DNA from: Ruminococcus sp.
Lineage (GTDB): Bacteria > Bacillota > Clostridia > Oscillospirales > Ruminococcaceae
NCBI GenBank assembly: GCA_017516465.1
Contig: JAFXCR010000037.1
Span: 28,954-92,953 of the forward strand
Length of the DNA stretch: 64,000 nt
Reading direction: 5' to 3'
In this document: positions 63,903 through 64,000 of the stretch, piece by piece
Layout of the letters: every line of letters starts with the position of its first letter
Numbering within the stretch: the stretch's first letter is position 1
Program-made: the position numbers and the translations under genes
The notes under the pieces: generated by a model
Seen by the model: only the letters and a program-made list of their open reading frames with translations
Told to the model about the DNA's origin: nothing
The model's database searches: none

Positions 63903-63940
63903 TTCCCTTATACTATTAAAATGAAAGAGAGGCGATGCCC

Positions 63941-64000
63941 ATGAAGAAAATCACATTCAATGCTCTGCTCAATCACAAGGCTCATAACTATAAGCCGATG
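63941..64000 (+). CDS. start of an unidentified gene, cut by the window edge
   Basis: ATG at 63941 with GAGAGG 8 bases upstream; 20 codons (MKKITFNALLNHKAHNYKPM) remain open to the last base. It is too short for any family call. Confidence 0.5.
   Translation, partial: MKKITFNALLNHKAHNYKPM

Overview
This window looks like a chromosomal segment of a cellulolytic gut or rumen Firmicute of the genus Ruminococcus. The evidence is three dockerin-bearing secreted proteins, a family 9 glycoside hydrolase, a SigI/RsgI pair, consistently strong Shine-Dalgarno sites with TTGACA/TATAAT promoters, and short palindromic interspersed repeats. A fumarase/fumarate reductase cluster with a likely succinate exporter points to a succinate-forming species such as the R. 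flavefaciens lineage; this placement is an inference from gene content.

Region by region. 1-3.1 kb: the end of an FtsX-type permease and a two-gene amino-acid ABC importer. 3.1-19.9 kb: one sortase pilus operon on the minus strand. In transcription order it holds a coiled-coil protein, a dedicated signal peptidase, a ~3,776-residue tip adhesin carrying a complete GH9 cellulase domain, the backbone pilin, a class C sortase, a minor pilin and a second sortase. 20-24.4 kb: three capsule/exopolysaccharide control genes. 24.4-30.5 kb: an NhaC antiporter, a DMT permease and a dockerin-CotH protein. 30.6-42.9 kb: a Rex-headed operon (rex, fumarase, hdrB-hdrC-hdrA, flxD-C-B-A, frdB-frdA, AAE-family exporter). 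43-46.8 kb: aconitase, two small membrane proteins and isocitrate dehydrogenase. 46.9-51.3 kb: lon-ysxC-lysA. 51.4-55.5 kb: divergent dockerin genes (CE4 deacetylase and leucine-rich-repeat protein). 55.5-58.3 kb: a Pro-Glu-Lys repeat secreted protein divergent from sigI-rsgI, each preceded by a sigma-I-like promoter. 58.3-64 kb: a radical SAM enzyme, an ECF sigma factor with its membrane partner, Mrp ATPase, a GNAT, tRNA-Pro(GGG) and the start of an unidentified gene.

Two systems stand out. First, the pilus tip adhesin appears to hold its cellulase as a nested insertion of about 1,300 residues inside a single CnaB isopeptide domain. This would present a catalytic cellulase on a covalently assembled pilus, distinct from the cohesin/dockerin cellulosome. 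Second, the rex-fumC-hdr-flx-frd-exporter operon has every part needed for a soluble, NADH-linked, possibly electron-bifurcating fumarate reductase with no membrane anchor subunit. A candidate Rex operator over the aconitase promoter would tie the oxidative arm of the same incomplete TCA pathway to the NADH/NAD+ ratio.
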